This document shows positions 1 to 13,658 of a stretch of 64,000 nt of DNA, piece after piece. The stretch spans positions 62,001 to 126,000 of the forward strand of contig JADNRX010000081.1 of NCBI GenBank assembly GCA_015501595.1. Reading direction: 5' to 3'. The position numbers and the translations under genes are program-made. The stretch comes from Hymenopellis radicata (Eukaryota; Basidiomycota; Agaricomycetes; Agaricales; Physalacriaceae). How positions within the stretch are numbered: position 1 is the stretch's first letter; every line of letters begins with the position of its first letter. The notes under the pieces are model-generated. The model was not told where the DNA came from and did not search any database. It saw only the letters and a program-made list of their open reading frames with translations.

Positions 1-164
1 TTGACGGGTACTTTTCTTTGAACACCTCCCAAGCACCCTCAACGCCGGCGGTGGAATCTACAAGAGTTCCATCCATATCGAAAAGACTACTGCCATGTGA
101 GATAAGATCAAAATCTAAATGTGATCACTCACAGGGCATCGACGTGGAAAGTGGTGGAAGGCAT
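1..164 (-). CDS. HAD-family sugar/glycerol phosphatase, N-terminal part (runs off the window)
   Basis: Only the first two exons are inside the window. Translation from the ATG at 164 gives MPSTTFHVDAL, then a GT-AG intron (GTGAGT donor), then SLFDMDGTLVDSTAGVEGAW. The DMDGT block is HAD motif I: the first Asp is the nucleophile and the second the acid/base. The N-terminal layout resembles yeast GPP1/DOG-type phosphatases that act on glycerol-3-phosphate or 2-deoxyglucose-6-phosphate, but the substrate-deciding cap domain lies outside the window, so the substrate is open. It is divergent to SEC15, with 184 bp between start codons. Confidence 0.75.
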
Positions 165-348
165 ATCTAAGAGGTTCTATACAGCGCAGATGATAGTCAA
201 GAGCAAAAGGTGAGGGGATAATTGGTTCGGCGTTTCGCTCGGAGTCGATAACCCGGAGAAATGGGTCGATAGCTTGGAGAAATGGGTCGGAATTTCGGCC
301 CGATGATTGGTTGTCCCAAGTTAGCATAGCCACCGAGGCTATACCACG

Positions 349-3248
349 ATGCCTCCTCGTCGACGAGTTCAGGCGTATACGCAGGAGAGCATCGACCAAC
401 AGCTGCAGCAGATTCACCTACTTGACCCGTCGTCGTCGACAGAGAACCTTGAACAGCTCGGCCCCATCATCAAGCAGATCCATACTGGCCGCCAGCAAGA
501 GGCATTCCTACGGACCGTCCAAGGCCTCATCGAGTCCAAAGACCAGGAAATAGAGAAAATATGCAGCGACAATTACCAGGACTTTATCTCGTCGGTCTCG
601 ACCCTCTTCTCCGTTAAGGACTACACAGAGCAGATGAAGAAGAACATTGCGACCTTGGATACCAGCGTGTCCCAGCTTGGACGCGGTCTTGTCGAGAAGA
701 AACGCAATCTGCTGCAGTCAAAGAAGACTGCCGCTAATCTCGACGAGGCTATTGATACACTCCAGGCGTGCCTCCGAGTGCTAGACGTCGTGTATCGAGT
801 CGGAGAGATGGTCCGGGAGGGCAAGTACTGGAGTGCACTGAGGGTCTGTCCACCATCGCTGCTTCGGTACCCTTGCTGATATATCCAACCAGTGCATCGA
901 CGACATTCAAAGCATCCCGCCATCCTTGCTACTCCAGACACCCTTCTATCAGCATCTGCTTTCCTCTCTGCCCTCACTGCGCGGTCAGATCAAGGATGCA
1001 GTGACGGCCTCGATGAAACAATGGCTGTTGGAGATACGAAACAACAGCGGCCAAGTCGGTCGCATTGCATTAGAAGGCATGGAGACACGTTCACGCCGGT
1101 GGCGAGCAAGACGCGAAAAGGACCCTCTTATTCGCATGAGCCGTCTCGGAAGTGCGGTGGAGCTCGTCACCCACGAGAAGAACGAGTGTAAGAGATATCC
1201 CCTTTGTCTTTAGATTGCAATTTGAACAATTCTTTAGTTGATGTCTTGAACACTGATGAGCTAAAGATTGACTTCAAACCATTGTTTGAATGTATACACA
1301 TTTATACCGCTCTCGACTCTTTGGACGAGCTTCGACGCTCCTATCAGGCAGACAGAAAGGTCGGTTTGGTTATCATCGCTATATCGTATATGCTCATACA
1401 GATTGAAGGCGCAATCCGATCTCATTCTCCCCGAGCCACTGCCAATTGCTTCATTACCAACTCTGATGCAAGAAATATCGGGCTTCTTCATTGTGGAAAG
1501 TCATGTCCTCGAAACAACAGGCTCGTTCCGTTCTGAGCGCGACATTGAGGATCTCTGGGACGCAATCATGACTCGGTTAACGTCAGCCATTGAGAATGCT
1601 CTTCGCCTAGAAACAGATCCCGATGCATTCCTGCGCGTCAAAGAATGTCTCATCAGCTTCATAATGACTGTTGATGTTCGTGAATCCTGTTCATCGTGCG
1701 CCTTGCTCCAAATTGATTTTCTGCGTAGTCTCCATTTTACTCAACAACTTCCCTAAACGCATTTGTCATGGTCCTCTTCGAGAAGTACACCAAACTTTTG
1801 GAAACACAATTTAGCAAGCGATTCGAAAGCGTCAGTCTTCACCTTGTCTCCGTGGCGAATCAGTTACACTTACCGTAATAGATCATACAACACGACGACC
1901 ATATACCCATGATGTTGGAAGCCACCAATGAAGTGACGGCCATATTAGAAGTAGTCTGGTTGAGCGAACAAGAACGGACCACCATTAGAGAGTGTGTTTG
2001 CACCTTTTTGATCCCACCTAGTGCTCAATGTCTACAGTTCTCCATTGCCGGTCAATCTTCCATGGTCCCAAACTTTCTACTTATGTTGCCAAGATGTACG
2101 GATCGCTTACTATTCTTCCTTTCCTAGCTTCAACTGTTTCAGATCCGTGGCTTCATCCAAAAATTCTATGCCTTTGTGGAGGGTGTCTCACAACATCATC
2201 GGAACATTGACGAACTCTTGAGCAAGGTAACTTATTCAGGCTCCATTCAAGATTGGCACGTACTAACATGGCTCAGTCTCTAGACAGTCTGCTAACACAG
2301 AACATCAGTATCGCCATTGGGAAGCGCCTTGCTGGAACATCAATCATAACACAGGTAGCTCAGATTGTGACTAATCTTGAGCACTTTCAAGTCGCATGCG
2401 TGGAGCTTGAGCGTTCTCTGACAAATCTCCGGTACGTTTTTTGACTTGTCTGCCCCGCTGCCTCTCATTCTACTTATCAGATCTGTCCAGCGAGGAGGCA
2501 CTATCCGATTGACGGCATCCAACTCGTTCGAGAGCACGTTATCCCGGGCGTTGGCGCGCATCAACGGCGTTATAAGCTCAAAGCTGAATGACTTTTTCGG
2601 CCTGTCTGAGTACGACTGGACACCTTCAAGGAGAGACAACAGTCCAAGCATGTACCTCTACGAGCTGGTTAGTTGGTTGACCACTGTTGTGGACTCTTTG
2701 GTCATCAAGGAGACCTATAAAGACGAGGCTTATAGAGGCGCCGTGACGCACATCGCTGACTCTTTGATGGTTCGTACCTGTGCTATGATTGGTTCTGATA
2801 CTGGGTTGATTATCGCGATCTAGGATTTCCTGACTGGGCGAGAGTACATGGATAGCATACCCATGTTGAACGAAAACGCAATTTCCAACGTCCTGAACGA
2901 TATTGACTTTATAGAGGACGAGTTGAAACGTCTCGGGCGACAACACATATGTGTAGTCTTCAATGAGCTACGATCAGTGAGTTGAGTCGTTGACATGACT
3001 GGGTAGAGATCTCACATTTCGGGTAGACCACTTCAATACCATTAAACAACGCAGTTCAGGAGTTCCTGGTCCCGACGAATAGATCAACATCGTTCGCAAA
3101 TGTGAAACCCAAACGACTGCAGGTTCTTTTGGAGAAATTGAGTAAATTTGGGGCAACCAAGAGAGATGCAGAAGGACGCGAGCTCGCAGAACGACGGCGA
3201 AAGGAAGCAGAGGCGGTGGGTCGACTATTTCCTGGTGAAGGTCGATGA
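349..3248 (+). CDS. SEC15: Exocyst complex subunit Sec15
   Basis: Multi-exon gene for the exocyst subunit that links secretory vesicles, through the Rab GTPase Sec4 in yeast, to the tethering complex at the plasma membrane. The first exon reads MPPRRRVQAYTQESIDQQLQ and continues through the conserved Sec15 N-terminal coiled-coil region (for example DNYQDFISSVSTLF and a KKRNLLQSKK segment), ending near LDVVYRVGEMVREGKYWSAL. Later exons keep Sec15-like helical blocks, including YLYELVSWLTTVVDSLV and IADSLMVRTCAMIG. The last exon ends KLSKFGATKRDAEG...GRLFPGEGR with TGA at 3246-3248, a typical Sec15 carboxyl end. Introns are about 50 nt, so no single frame spans the gene. The SEC10 partner lies 27 kb away. 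Identity is strong; individual exon edges are approximate. Confidence 0.92.
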
Positions 3249-3517
3249 TGATGGTGTATAAATTACTTGTCATGTATTCGTATTCCGGTGTAATTGGATC
3301 ATTCAGTCTAAATCAACGAGCATTTACGATGACCCTGTGGTCGGATAATACACGAAAGAGAAATGGGCAAACGATCCAATAGAAAAGAGAAAGCGAGAAA
3401 AGTAAGTCGAGCGTATTGAAGAAAAGAAAAGCTGTGTGCAGGTTGCATGAGTTTTCGGTATCGTAAGGATCGTGACACAGAACCAAGCAATCCAGTCCAC
3501 GACTGGCTAGGAGCCTA

Positions 3518-4318
<801 letters not shown>

Positions 4319-4736
4319 GGTTGGCGAGAGAGTGAGGGTGACAGAGATAAAAAAAGAGACGGACGAGTCGTCGACGATGAGAGGCAGAGGAGAGCGTGTG
4401 AGTCTAAATTAAAATTCCGCCTGAGTGTGGCAATGCCGGCGCCTGCCTTGCCGGCGCCTTTTATAGTCTCCCTTTCGACAGCTATGCCCTGACCGACTCA
4501 TTTCCCGTCCACGTCGACATACGTGTGCTATTTCGGAAGCGACAGAAATTGAACGTGTCTCTACCGTGTCCTGGTACGGTGGTCTATTGGAAATGCAATT
4601 ACAAGGTCGCTAAATAAAAGGATAATATACTAGTGAAGAGGCAACAAAATTAAACAAGTAAAGGTAAGCTACCAAGTAAGAAACGAAAGGGTGATCAAGT
4701 TGGATCAAGTTATTAAGCGCCATGTATGCGTGGTTA

Positions 4737-5573
4737 CTAGTTTATGGGCAAGCCAGCAGCAGCCAGCTGGCGCTCGAGAGGGACCTTCCAGCTCATATAG
4801 ATTCCGTTCTGCCGACTCGGGCTGTATTCGCAGAGCTCATACAGGACAAGCTGCTGCTGGAAGCCAGGCCGAATCCAGATGGTCTCGCGCGCTAAGGAAT
4901 AGAGTCAGAAAGACTTAACAAGCACCAAATCCGGAAGACTAACCGTGGCGGATTTGCGCCAGAGCGTCCGTGGAGCTCATTCTTTGAGAGCACATGACTG
5001 GAACGGTTTTAGTCGCAGAACTCCGCATGTGCAGTTAGACGCGTACGGTAGGCCGCCACGACCGCGGCACTGCGAGAATTACCGGTATCGCAGTGAACAA
5101 GAATGGTTCCGCCGGTGGAGAGCGCGTTGTAGATAAACTCCACGGCGTAGGGGAGCTTAATCAACAAGTCTGCGTAGTCCACGTCTTGAACCTCGATGCG
5201 CCTACCATCAACGTTAATAATAAGAGCCACACAATAGTTAAACGGAGACCTGTGACGAATCCCAGATTGTGGAACTTCCGCTGGGATAGGCTCAGAACAC
5301 ACGGAAAGGATATGCGTTATGCCGTGATCGGTCAAACCGCGTGTCGCAGTGGCTGCTCTCAGGCTATAAGGGCTCAAGTTCAGCTTTGAGCGACGACAAA
5401 CAGACTAGGAATACTGACTTTCCCAGATACAGCCGGTCGATGACCAAGTTCGAGTTGCGCTGTTGGTGAGCCATTTCCGTTATACTAAGTATGAGAGCCG
5501 AATGTCTGAGAGCACCTTGCTGAGGAACTTGTCGTTTGACGCGTCTCGGAGTCCTTCTTGTACTCGAAGCCAT
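4737..5573 (-). CDS. Dual-specificity protein phosphatase (VH1-like)
   Basis: Small phosphatase of the cysteine-dependent DSP class. Splicing by eye gives DRLYLGNLRAATATRGLTDH then GITHILSVCSE, the conserved DSP beginning. A candidate general-acid Asp lies in EVQDVDYADLL, and the P-loop VHCDTGNSRSAAVVAAYL fits HCxxGxxRS with Cys, Arg and Ser all present. The end reads IWIRPGFQQQLVLYE... and stops at 4737-4739; the PGFQQQL block is typical of DSP carboxyl ends. One intron is a 55-nt GTCAGT...TTATAG unit with a gctgaac branch site. The start is uncertain: the ATG at 5474 (MAHQQRNSNL) begins just before the domain, and an in-frame upstream ATG at 5573 adds a basic leader. The substrate cannot be told. 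Confidence 0.85.
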
Positions 5574-7213
5574 GTCTACGGCACAGATACAGATCCGTTA
5601 TAGTCTCCTGTTTGCCTCGGATAGACGCGACACCGTCAAAAGTTTGAAGGATCTAGCTATGACAGAATACATACTAAACTTTGGGAAATGCAGTGGGCGC
5701 AAAAGGTAAGGGCGGTGTCCACTCAGTGAAGAATTTAATTGGCATCCCGGCGTCAGTTCGAAACCCTGTGCATCATTCGCATTCAAATGGTTGGCATTCC
5801 ACCTGTCTATGGACCAACAAACCTGGCGTGACAACTTTTAATGCACGCCGCGGCGTCTCGCTTCAGGATGTTAACAAGGGCCAAACGAACTGCGAACAGA
5901 GTTACATACCCTTCAATGCAAGATCAGCTAGGATTTAGCTTATCGTGAGAAGCGGAGGACTTCGACGCTTCTTTAACTTTAAGAAACCGTAAGCAGTGTG
6001 CCTGGAGCTAAGACGCTTGAAACATATGTTGAAAATCATCGGTCGCGCACGTCATGCAAATCATTCGCTCTACATCTGTACCTAACCTACGCAGTGCGGA
6101 ACGACGTCGACGCTTAGCGGATCACAGACGGGGCGTGGTACAAGTCCGAAATGCTGTATCATTCTTCAGCTCCCCAGTCCGAAGTCCAAGGAGTGATGAT
6201 ACGCGCCATGCTTTGAGAGCTGCCAAATGACTCAAAAAGAGACATGAACCGCGAAAGTGCAAATTACCGGTGGCCCAGGCGTTCTTCGGTGACATTGGAG
6301 CGCAATTGACTGATTTCCTATGTCAAGACAGCTCAAAACGCACTAATTATACGTACACCCTGAGCGAGATGTGTCGGAACCGATGGCGAGAGTGGACGCG
6401 ACGCCTGGAGATATCAGTGTCTACGAAATTCGTGTCGATTAACGGGGAAGACTTCCAATCAAGAGAAGAAATCAGGATAATCTTTGCGCTGCAGTCGATA
6501 ACGGTCGGTAATCTAAGCTCGAACGAAGCCATTGTGCAAGGCGGTGTGCCAGGCTACCGGATCACCAAGCTAGCCAGTTGGACCTGGTTTCATAGAGCAG
6601 GCCCGGTCCGAGGTGGGAGGGAGGGGGGCGATGCAAGCCTAACAGAGTGGACGGTGGGTCGGTTCGCGTAAAGGGTAGTCGCGCCACTCACCACATCATG
6701 ATGCATTGCCGACTTTTCTTGCGTTATGATCGCGGAACGAGATGCGATGGGACAGCGGGATTAGACGCCTAACTGCCGGAGGAGCATTGCAATCAGAGAA
6801 GCCCAGGAGAAGCCTCATGCCGACTTGTAGTCTTGGGATTAGACGCGTTTGGTTAACCCGAGGTCAGAACGTGGGTAACATATGTTTGCTAGCAAAAGGG
6901 ACCCAATCAAACGTGGTAGCCTGCAGTTCTGCAGTGACAGATAATCCTGGAACTCGCTACACCAGCGGCCTTTTCCAGAGACATCGTGTTATCCAAGAGT
7001 CTTCGCGTGTTTCCAAGGCCGTCGCGTGTTTCCAAACCAGTGCGACGTTGTGGTTACTGAACAAGGACACCTTCCATTTTAGTAACTATTGTTAGCTCAT
7101 GCGCGATATATAGCCCTTTATAGCACGAGGACGGTGACCTGCGCATCTTTCCTCAGTTCCCTTACCTTACAGCACTGTCAGATTTCTACCCTTCCCCCCA
7201 CTACTGTCACGAC
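5574..7213. other. Long intergenic stretch, no gene recognised
   Basis: About 1.6 kb between the phosphatase and the small basic protein gene. Open frames here (the longest on the plus strand at 6270-6671) show no family motif, no convincing splice pattern and no compositional signature of coding. A TATA-like GATATATAG at 7105-7113, about 100 bp before the ATG at 7214, is a plausible core promoter for the next gene. No RNA gene was recognised. Confidence 0.5.
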
Positions 7214-7789
7214 ATGAAATTCAAGTGGCCCGAAATTACATGGGCTTCAGACGTAAGGTTTCCTCCACTTGATTTGAACAGGATCTGATGCGGCTCAGTA
7301 CAACCCTGATGGTTCACGCCGCCATCCTAACCCGAACAGTGTCCATGGTTGGCTGGCCAAATGGAGAGGTACCTTTTCTGGAGACGAGAGACTGCGAAGT
7401 CGAGTATGGGCCCCTTGTCATGTACTGTTGTGCGACTACTGATACGTTTCCGACAGGGAATTAGGGAAATCAAGGCGTCTGAAGCCCTTGAGCGCCGCCG
7501 GCAGCGCAAAGCTCGCAAAGGCTCCGGAGGCTTTTTGTCCTCTCTGTTCGGCCGGAGAAAGTCTAAGCCTGCTACAAGCACTCGCGGGAGCAGCGGTCGC
7601 GGGCGTCAACCCTCCAGTCGACAAGCCACGAGCACTCGGCGTCCCGCTCCTCCTCACAGGCGTTCCACGAATGCCTCCAAGCAATCCAAGCATAGTCAGA
7701 GAAGCGGTGCAGGAAGTGGACATCGCCCTTCGCAGCAGCAGCGGCCAAATAATGTGCGCAGGACCACCACGCGTAGGAGTGGCCGCTAG
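7214..7789 (+). CDS. Small, very basic, Arg/Ser-rich protein of unknown function
   Basis: A three-exon model fits well. MKFKWPEITWASD is followed by a 46-nt intron (GTAAGG...CTCAG). The second exon reads YNPDGSRRHPNPNSVHGWLA...RLRSR, and a 53-nt intron (GTATGG...GACAG) joins it to GIREIKASEALERRRQRKAR. The last part is rich in Arg, Ser, Pro and Gln and ends TTTRRSGR. The Gly/Ser/Phe stretch GSGGFLSSLFGRR splits a structured N-terminal half from a disordered basic tail. No known domain is recognised. The tail would suit nucleic-acid binding or be simply disordered. Support comes from the consistent frame across two good introns and an upstream TATA-like site. Confidence 0.6.
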
Positions 7790-8973
7790 CTGGCCATCCA
7801 CCACGCGTTTCCTTCCATCATCCTCTGTAATCAAGATGTATAACATAGCATCGCCTACTGTATTGCCTAGTCACGTCACGTCTTTATTTCTTTACGCTAT
7901 ACAAACTATTTAGGACCAACGGGAATATCATTATATCTTGATCTATGTACATGCGATGTCTGCAGGCTCTGGCCGGTACGTCAGTCAAGAGTAATCGACT
8001 CTCGGGAGATCCTCGCGAGTCGTCGGACTCGTGTACTTGGCCGTCTCAGATTTTTAAGGTGGCGCCAAGTAAGAGGTAAGGAGGACAGCCTTGCTATTGA
8101 CACTGTCAACGCACCACGGACATAAGCTGACTGGAATAGGAACGCGATCGACTTCGCGATCAAAACCTCGGGAGCAAAAGTTCGTGTGGCGAACCGTCTT
8201 TCTTGCTGCAAGGGTTGCTGAAATTAATCAACTCCGAGTCGGAGGTCGACTGGCACCTGCTTTGAAGTTTGAGGAAAAAACGTACGCGAGTGTCGGCCAA
8301 TGATTACGAGCTATGATCTCTGAACCGCGACGTTCACCCGATTATCGTAACAGTTGAACAGACCGACTTCATCATATAGCACAGAGTTTTGGTGTCATGT
8401 TGGACAGAGTAGGCGACAGGAGCGTGTTTCCCCCACTCCTGGAGAACTTCAACGGCGCTTCCGCCATGTCAAGTCAAGCCTTCAAGAATTTGAAACATTA
8501 ATATTAGTACAAATGCAACGCATGACCGAGTTGACTATCACCAAATACACAGTTCGACTTGTTGTCAGCGGGCCTATTCGAATTCCAAACTCATACAAGC
8601 TCAGGAAATCAGACATCTGTAGTCCGGCAACCCTCAGCATCATGTATATGTCCGTCAACTTGTCAGATTGGAGTCTAAGGTACGGATAGAAATCCGAGTC
8701 CGGCGAGTCGAGCTGAACAGACCATTGGGTTAGAACAGATACATCCGGGATTGCGAGAGCAGAGATTGTTGATGGATATTTGATGATCTAAAAGTGTAAC
8801 TGGAATGTAGAATCTAGAAACGCAAGACTCAGACATGATTGGAACATTCGAGAGGTGAAGGTGAGACTCCAAACTACAGACAAGCCATGACCGAGGATAG
8901 ATAGAAAGAATGCTCTACTGCTGAGATAGAGACTTGACATCAAAACACGAGCGCTTGGGCCTCCGTACTGTGC
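7790..8973. other. Intergenic stretch, nothing recognised
   Basis: About 1.2 kb between the 3' ends of the small basic protein gene (plus) and the amidohydrolase gene (minus). It should hold both 3' untranslated regions. Short open frames such as 8354-8689 have no recognisable content. Confidence 0.45.
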
Positions 8974-10235
8974 TTAAGCAAGGGAAAACAAAGAGAGTGC
9001 GTTACCGCCGCGTACGCCGTCCTTTTCGCTGGTATCCCAACCGTGGACAGCATCAATTGCTTCCAAATTTTCCACCACACTCTTCCACTTCTGCGCCGAG
9101 CCGAGTGGTGGGAAGAATGGATGGTCTGTGCCAAAGAGCATTTGCTTACTCCCTGCCGCTCTATCAGCAGGAGCCTTCAACGAGCCTCCAGCGGAGTAAC
9201 GGGACGCCCGAGATATGACATCGGCGGTGAAGCCCATTTCCTCGGGACCGTAAGAGACTGCGTCAAGATAGAGCTTCCCAACGTAATATCGCGCGTCGTG
9301 TTTGAGTCTGGATGCGACGACTGGGTCGTGGTCGATACATGAGGCGAGGCGGGATGAAAGCTGGGGAAGGGCACCTCCAGAATGAGCGAGGAGGAGTCGT
9401 AAGGTTGGGAAACGGTCGAAGACACCAGATAGAATGAGACGAGTTGCCGCCTGAGATTGAAAGTCAGCAAGAGAAACAACGAAGTGCAGATAAATGGGAT
9501 CTTGCCACTGTGGTTTCGAAAGGAAAACCAAGCGCCAGTGGGAGTACGTGACCGTTATCTTTTTCGCCCCATGCGTTGTTGTCGACACCATAATGGGGAT
9601 GCAAAAACACGACAAGGCCCGTCTCTTCAATAGCCGACCAGACGGGGTCAAGGGCAGCGTCGTCGAGTCCTTTGCCGATGCCTTTTGTGCCTATGATGAG
9701 TCCTTTCAGATGAGGAGCTTGCGAGATCTGCTTGATGGCTTCAAGGACCTGAGAGATGTCGATTTCTGGAACGAGGGGGAGTAGACCAAAGCCATATAGC
9801 CGTCGTAGAGAAAGGTGACTGGAGACCGACGGTCCAGTCGAACAGTATTCTTCTAGGTCATCGTTCAGCTCAAGAGCCATCTGATAGGCCTGCGCAGGCG
9901 GTAAGAAGTCAAGCCACGGATTGGCAGTGCTGCGTGGCGCGTCAGTAAGTATGAAAATAGGAAACCAAGCATAAAACACACCTAACGACAGACACATCGA
10001 TTCCATGCTGATCCATGAACTTTATCTTTTCACTGCGGTCCCAGTATTGCGTACCGATAGGCCGACCACCGCTGGGCTCGTGGTCGAGAATGAGCAGGCG
10101 CTCCTCTGGCTGTCCATTTTTTGCTGTCCAAGGAATAATGCGTGGCACGGCGGTCCGCGACCGCATCAACGATGCATACCGCGGCAGATATACGTGAGTA
10201 TGCACGTCGACGAGCAGTCTCGTCGCTGTCGCCAT
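8974..10235 (-). CDS. ACMSD-family amidohydrolase/decarboxylase
   Basis: Member of the amidohydrolase-2 family that includes 2-amino-3-carboxymuconate-6-semialdehyde decarboxylase and related non-oxidative decarboxylases. From the start at 10235 the protein begins MATATRLLVDVHTHVYLPRY, with the HxH metal pair. Later come GLVVFLHPHYGVDNNAW (His), LLLAHSGGALPQLSSR (His) and LFGTDHPFFPPL (Asp), so the full set of metal ligands is visible. The block FMDQHGIDVSVV and the end GGNALSLFSLA also match ACMSD. An inserted segment rich in Ala, Gly and Ser (near the codons at 9160-9220) lies just before the GTDHPFF motif, where family members are normally shorter. True ACMSD diverts tryptophan catabolism away from quinolinate; fungal homologues may use other aromatic acids, so the substrate is inferred only. 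Confidence 0.85.
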
Positions 10236-10394
10236 GGGAGGAAGCGATAAGCGGCCGAGGAGGACATGTGGGAGAGGACAAATATAGGCAGACTCGATCA
10301 AAGCTGATTTGGCAGGCGCGTCGCACCTTGAACGGAGCCAAATATTGGCTCGGATCGTCGTCGCGTCGTGCTCACCTTTTCCTTGCAAATTCTC

Positions 10395-11849
10395 ATGAGC
10401 GCGACTAAGCAGCAGGTTGTCGCCTCCTCGCCAAAGTCTATGCGCGTCCTGACCGTGTCGTGCTTGCCACAGATCCCTGATTACCTGCGCGGTATGCAGG
10501 AGCAGTTCGATGAATTGAACCGCGAACTGGAAGCGCGGCGACTGGAGATTGAGACTCTTCAGATGGAGCTTGCTGCTCTGCGCGAAGGAAACCGAATCCT
10601 CAAAGCCCGCCTCAAGCAGAGTCCAAGTGATGTCGCTGCTGAACGCGACGTCCTCCGCAAAAAATACGCCCTAGCCAAGAAGATGATAGCAACATTTCTT
10701 GAAGAACTGGGCCAGAAGATCATGGTGATTACTAACTCCTTTCTGCGAGTCTTATGCTTTAACCTCTTGACGACGCGTCTTCAGACACTACCCGAATCCG
10801 ACGATGAGCTTGATCCTCTGGAGATCATCCAAGAGGCCCACGCAGAAGATGACCACCGTACAGCAGACGGTATACAGCCAGAGACAGTCAATGAGACCGT
10901 ACCCTCAGAGGCCAGTTCATCAATACTACCACTCTCACCACCGCAGTCAGCAGTGAAGCCCGCCCCGGCTCCTTCGACGCCGTCACGTACAACAGACAGG
11001 TCGGCTAGACAGCTTCCGCTGTCACCTGGCCCTTCTTTGCAGCCCGACTTTGAAGACTATTACCTTTATTTTGCAGACAAGCCGCCACGACCAGTCAAGA
11101 GTTGCTCAGGCCCATATACCCTGGAACACTTACACAGAGCATTGGACTTGGACCGGGACACGGTAAGATCTTCCTTTTTGCATTGCTTGAGGATTGATGA
11201 CTGATTTGGTATCCCAGTTCGAAGATTTGCAAGAGTGACTTGATCTTTCTTCGGGGCTTGTCAAGCTGACGGCTGATATTCCGATAGTCTCTGTACTGTG
11301 TCCGACTTGCACCCACGAATCTTCAGGACCGACGATAACATGTTATTCTTCTACCACCCAATCGTGTTTGAGACCAATGCTGGTGACGAGAGCACATCCT
11401 ATTTCATCGATTGGGGAAAGAACGCGATCAATTCCAGATTGGAAAACTACATTTTGGACAGCGATCCTAAAACCTCTTTCCATATTTTTGTGCTTCCGAG
11501 CAAGAAGGTAGATGTCCTGCTCGAGAGGTGTGCATTGTTTGATATTCCACAGAGCGACTGGTACTATTACGGCGCTCACCAACTAGAGGTGATGGATGCG
11601 GGATCCTTGGACGTGTGGGCACAGTTGTTGGCCAGAGACGATGTGAGCCTTCGAGCCAAGTGAGACAAGTAGGGCTAACGACCATCACAGCAAAAGGAGG
11701 CCATCCTGAACCACATCAGGATCCGTAGCCGGATGGGTGATGTTGATGTGGCGGCGAAGATTGAAACAGACGAACTGGTGCAAATAGCTTTAGAGATTGG
11801 CGCACCCAAGAAGAGGACGAGTGAGGAAATGCGGCAGAGACTAGGATAG
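10395..11849 (+). CDS. Coiled-coil protein of unknown function
   Basis: Starts MSATKQQVVASSPKSMRVL at 10395, 159 bp from the divergent amidohydrolase start. The first exon has a long charged heptad-like helix (FDELNRELEARRLEIETLQM onward to about residue 110), then a low-complexity acidic and Pro/Ser-rich linker. After two introns (one GTGACT...GATAG, 3' of FEDLQ) a folded region follows with DLHPRIFRTDDNMLFFYHP, SYFIDWGKNAINSRLENYIL and DWYYYGAHQLEVMDAGSLD. The final exon reads ILNHIRIRSRMGDVDVAAKI and ends EEMRQRLG, stop at 11847-11849. I do not recognise the folded part; it looks like a conserved but unnamed fungal domain. The exon-exon frames agree, so the gene is credible. Confidence 0.65.
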
Positions 11850-12113
11850 AGTTGTATTGAAGATGACTGTTGTGGCAAGGCAAATTTGAGTCATTCGAGG
11901 CTTGGCACTTATCTTATCGGAGATCGTTCCCGTGGAAACAAACGGTTATAATTGGCACGGAGACTCGGAGGTGCCTTAATTCACTCATCTGGCTTTTGTC
12001 TTCGTATTTATTCGTCGCCGCCATTGTCTTCCCTTTCCGGACTTTGTTTTCCGCTTTATTGGCTTTGTACTCACCTGACTGGCGGCATAAGCCAGCTGGC
12101 ACTGCGCTCATTC

Positions 12114-13658
12114 ATGTCGTATTCCACGTCTAGACGTTTTTTCGGTTGCAGTCTAGTCGTTTTCCTTGTCCTTCTGGCTTCCTTTCTCATGTTTTCTCCT
12201 GTGGCCGCACGCGATATCCAACATCTCCAACGACGGTGGTATTTAGAGGTCAGACAGGACCGTAACGACACCCAGAGCGGCGTTGAAGGCTCATCGTCTG
12301 TAGCGGCAGACGGTGCAGCGTCCACTTCCTTCGCCGACACTTCATCCCCGTCCGTCTCGGCGCTGGAAAAGACCGCGCTATCGTCTTCGAGTACTGTTTC
12401 GTCCTCTTCAGTCCCTCAAAGCTCAAGCTCCTTCGCCGTTTCCTCGGTGATTTCGCCCGAGAACTCCGCCACATCCTCGTCCTCCTTTACTGAGAGTACG
12501 ACAAGTGCTTCCAGCTCAAGCCCCTCGTCATCTAGTGTGACGAGCCTACCGTCTACTAGTTCAACTTTTAGCACGTCCTCCGTACTATCCGTGTATGTCA
12601 TTCACGACACTCTCGTCTTCTAACATACTGACCATCTATAGATCGTTCTCGCCCACCAGCAGCTCTGCTCCTCTCACATCTGCGAGCCCGTCATCTTCAT
12701 CCCCCGGTCTCAATACAGCTGCGATTGCTGACACAGGCCCCGTAACCACGCTCAGTGGTGATGCAGTTTCCGCTTCGTCCACTGTGATTCGGGTATCAAG
12801 TGCCTCCGAGCCCAGTTCCACCGTTTCCAATGGAGTTGTTGGTGCTTCATCTAACAGGTACGCTTCATGTAAACCTTTCAAACTTGACCTGATTAAACCG
12901 TCATTATCAGCTTTTGGTCCAATAAATCAGCTGGTGTGTCACATTTCTCGTATACTTTGAATTGTCATGAACTATTTGATACAGTTGCCGGTACATTCGC
13001 GGTCGTTGGCCTGGTATCCTTGGCCATTATTGCCGGCATTGTCATGTTCATTATCCGGTTGAGGCGTAGGCAGACCTACGACGAGGACTTTACGTATCCG
13101 GTCACTGACAAGTGGTCCCCTGAACCAGGGCTCAGACGCAGCGCATCTCCAGATCCCAGTCTCTCGGAACCACCCATGGACGTGTTTGCCAACCGCGAGG
13201 TCTTCGCCAACAACTACAGTTCGACACATGGTGCCCCGGCGCCCATGCAGTACACCAGTCCTGGCAATTACTTCAACACTGACGCTCCCCAACAATTCGT
13301 CCAGAACAACCATTCGAACCAAAGCCAATATTATGATACGAATATCTCACACAACTATGGACCGGAATCTACACCGGACATAATCTACACGTACGCCGCC
13401 GACGTGGACCGACAGTATCCTGTCTTTCCGGAGGACGGCGGCGCGTCGAGCACCCAGCTATCTTCCGGTCGCCCGTCACCATCCCAACATCCATCTCCAT
13501 CTCCGTCTCCCCAACAGCGATACTCCAATCCGTTTAAGGATAATGTCACAGGACTGGCAGTGCCCCCCGCAGAGCCCGTAGACCGGGTTTCGGTTTCCGC
13601 CTCGTCGATAGATTCGTTCTATGGTGCCAACTCGACCACGGCGGGCGTAGCGTTATAA
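12114..13658 (+). CDS. MID2/WSC-like Ser-rich single-pass membrane protein (putative cell-wall sensor)
   Basis: Layout of a fungal cell-wall stress sensor. MSYSTSRRFFGCS is followed by a hydrophobic signal segment (VVFLVLLASFLMFSPVA). A long extracellular region is extremely rich in Ser and Thr, a site for O-mannosylation. One transmembrane helix (VVGLVSLAIIAGIVMFII) is closed by the stop-transfer run RLRRRQ, and the cytoplasmic tail is rich in Pro, Ser, Asn and Tyr and ends STTAGVAL. Two or three short introns interrupt the Ser-rich part. No WSC cysteine cluster is seen, which favours a MID2-type over a WSC-type sensor. Function is inferred from architecture, not from sequence identity. Confidence 0.7.

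Noticed and set aside
5730..5775. GTTCGAAAC-like word suggesting a tRNA T-loop
   Set aside because: The flanking bases do not form a T stem, and no D or anticodon arm could be placed upstream.
6270..6671. Plus-strand open frame of 133 codons in the long gap between phosphatase and small basic gene
   Set aside because: No domain, no splice partners, mixed composition; an equally long run of open sequence is expected by chance in GC-balanced DNA.
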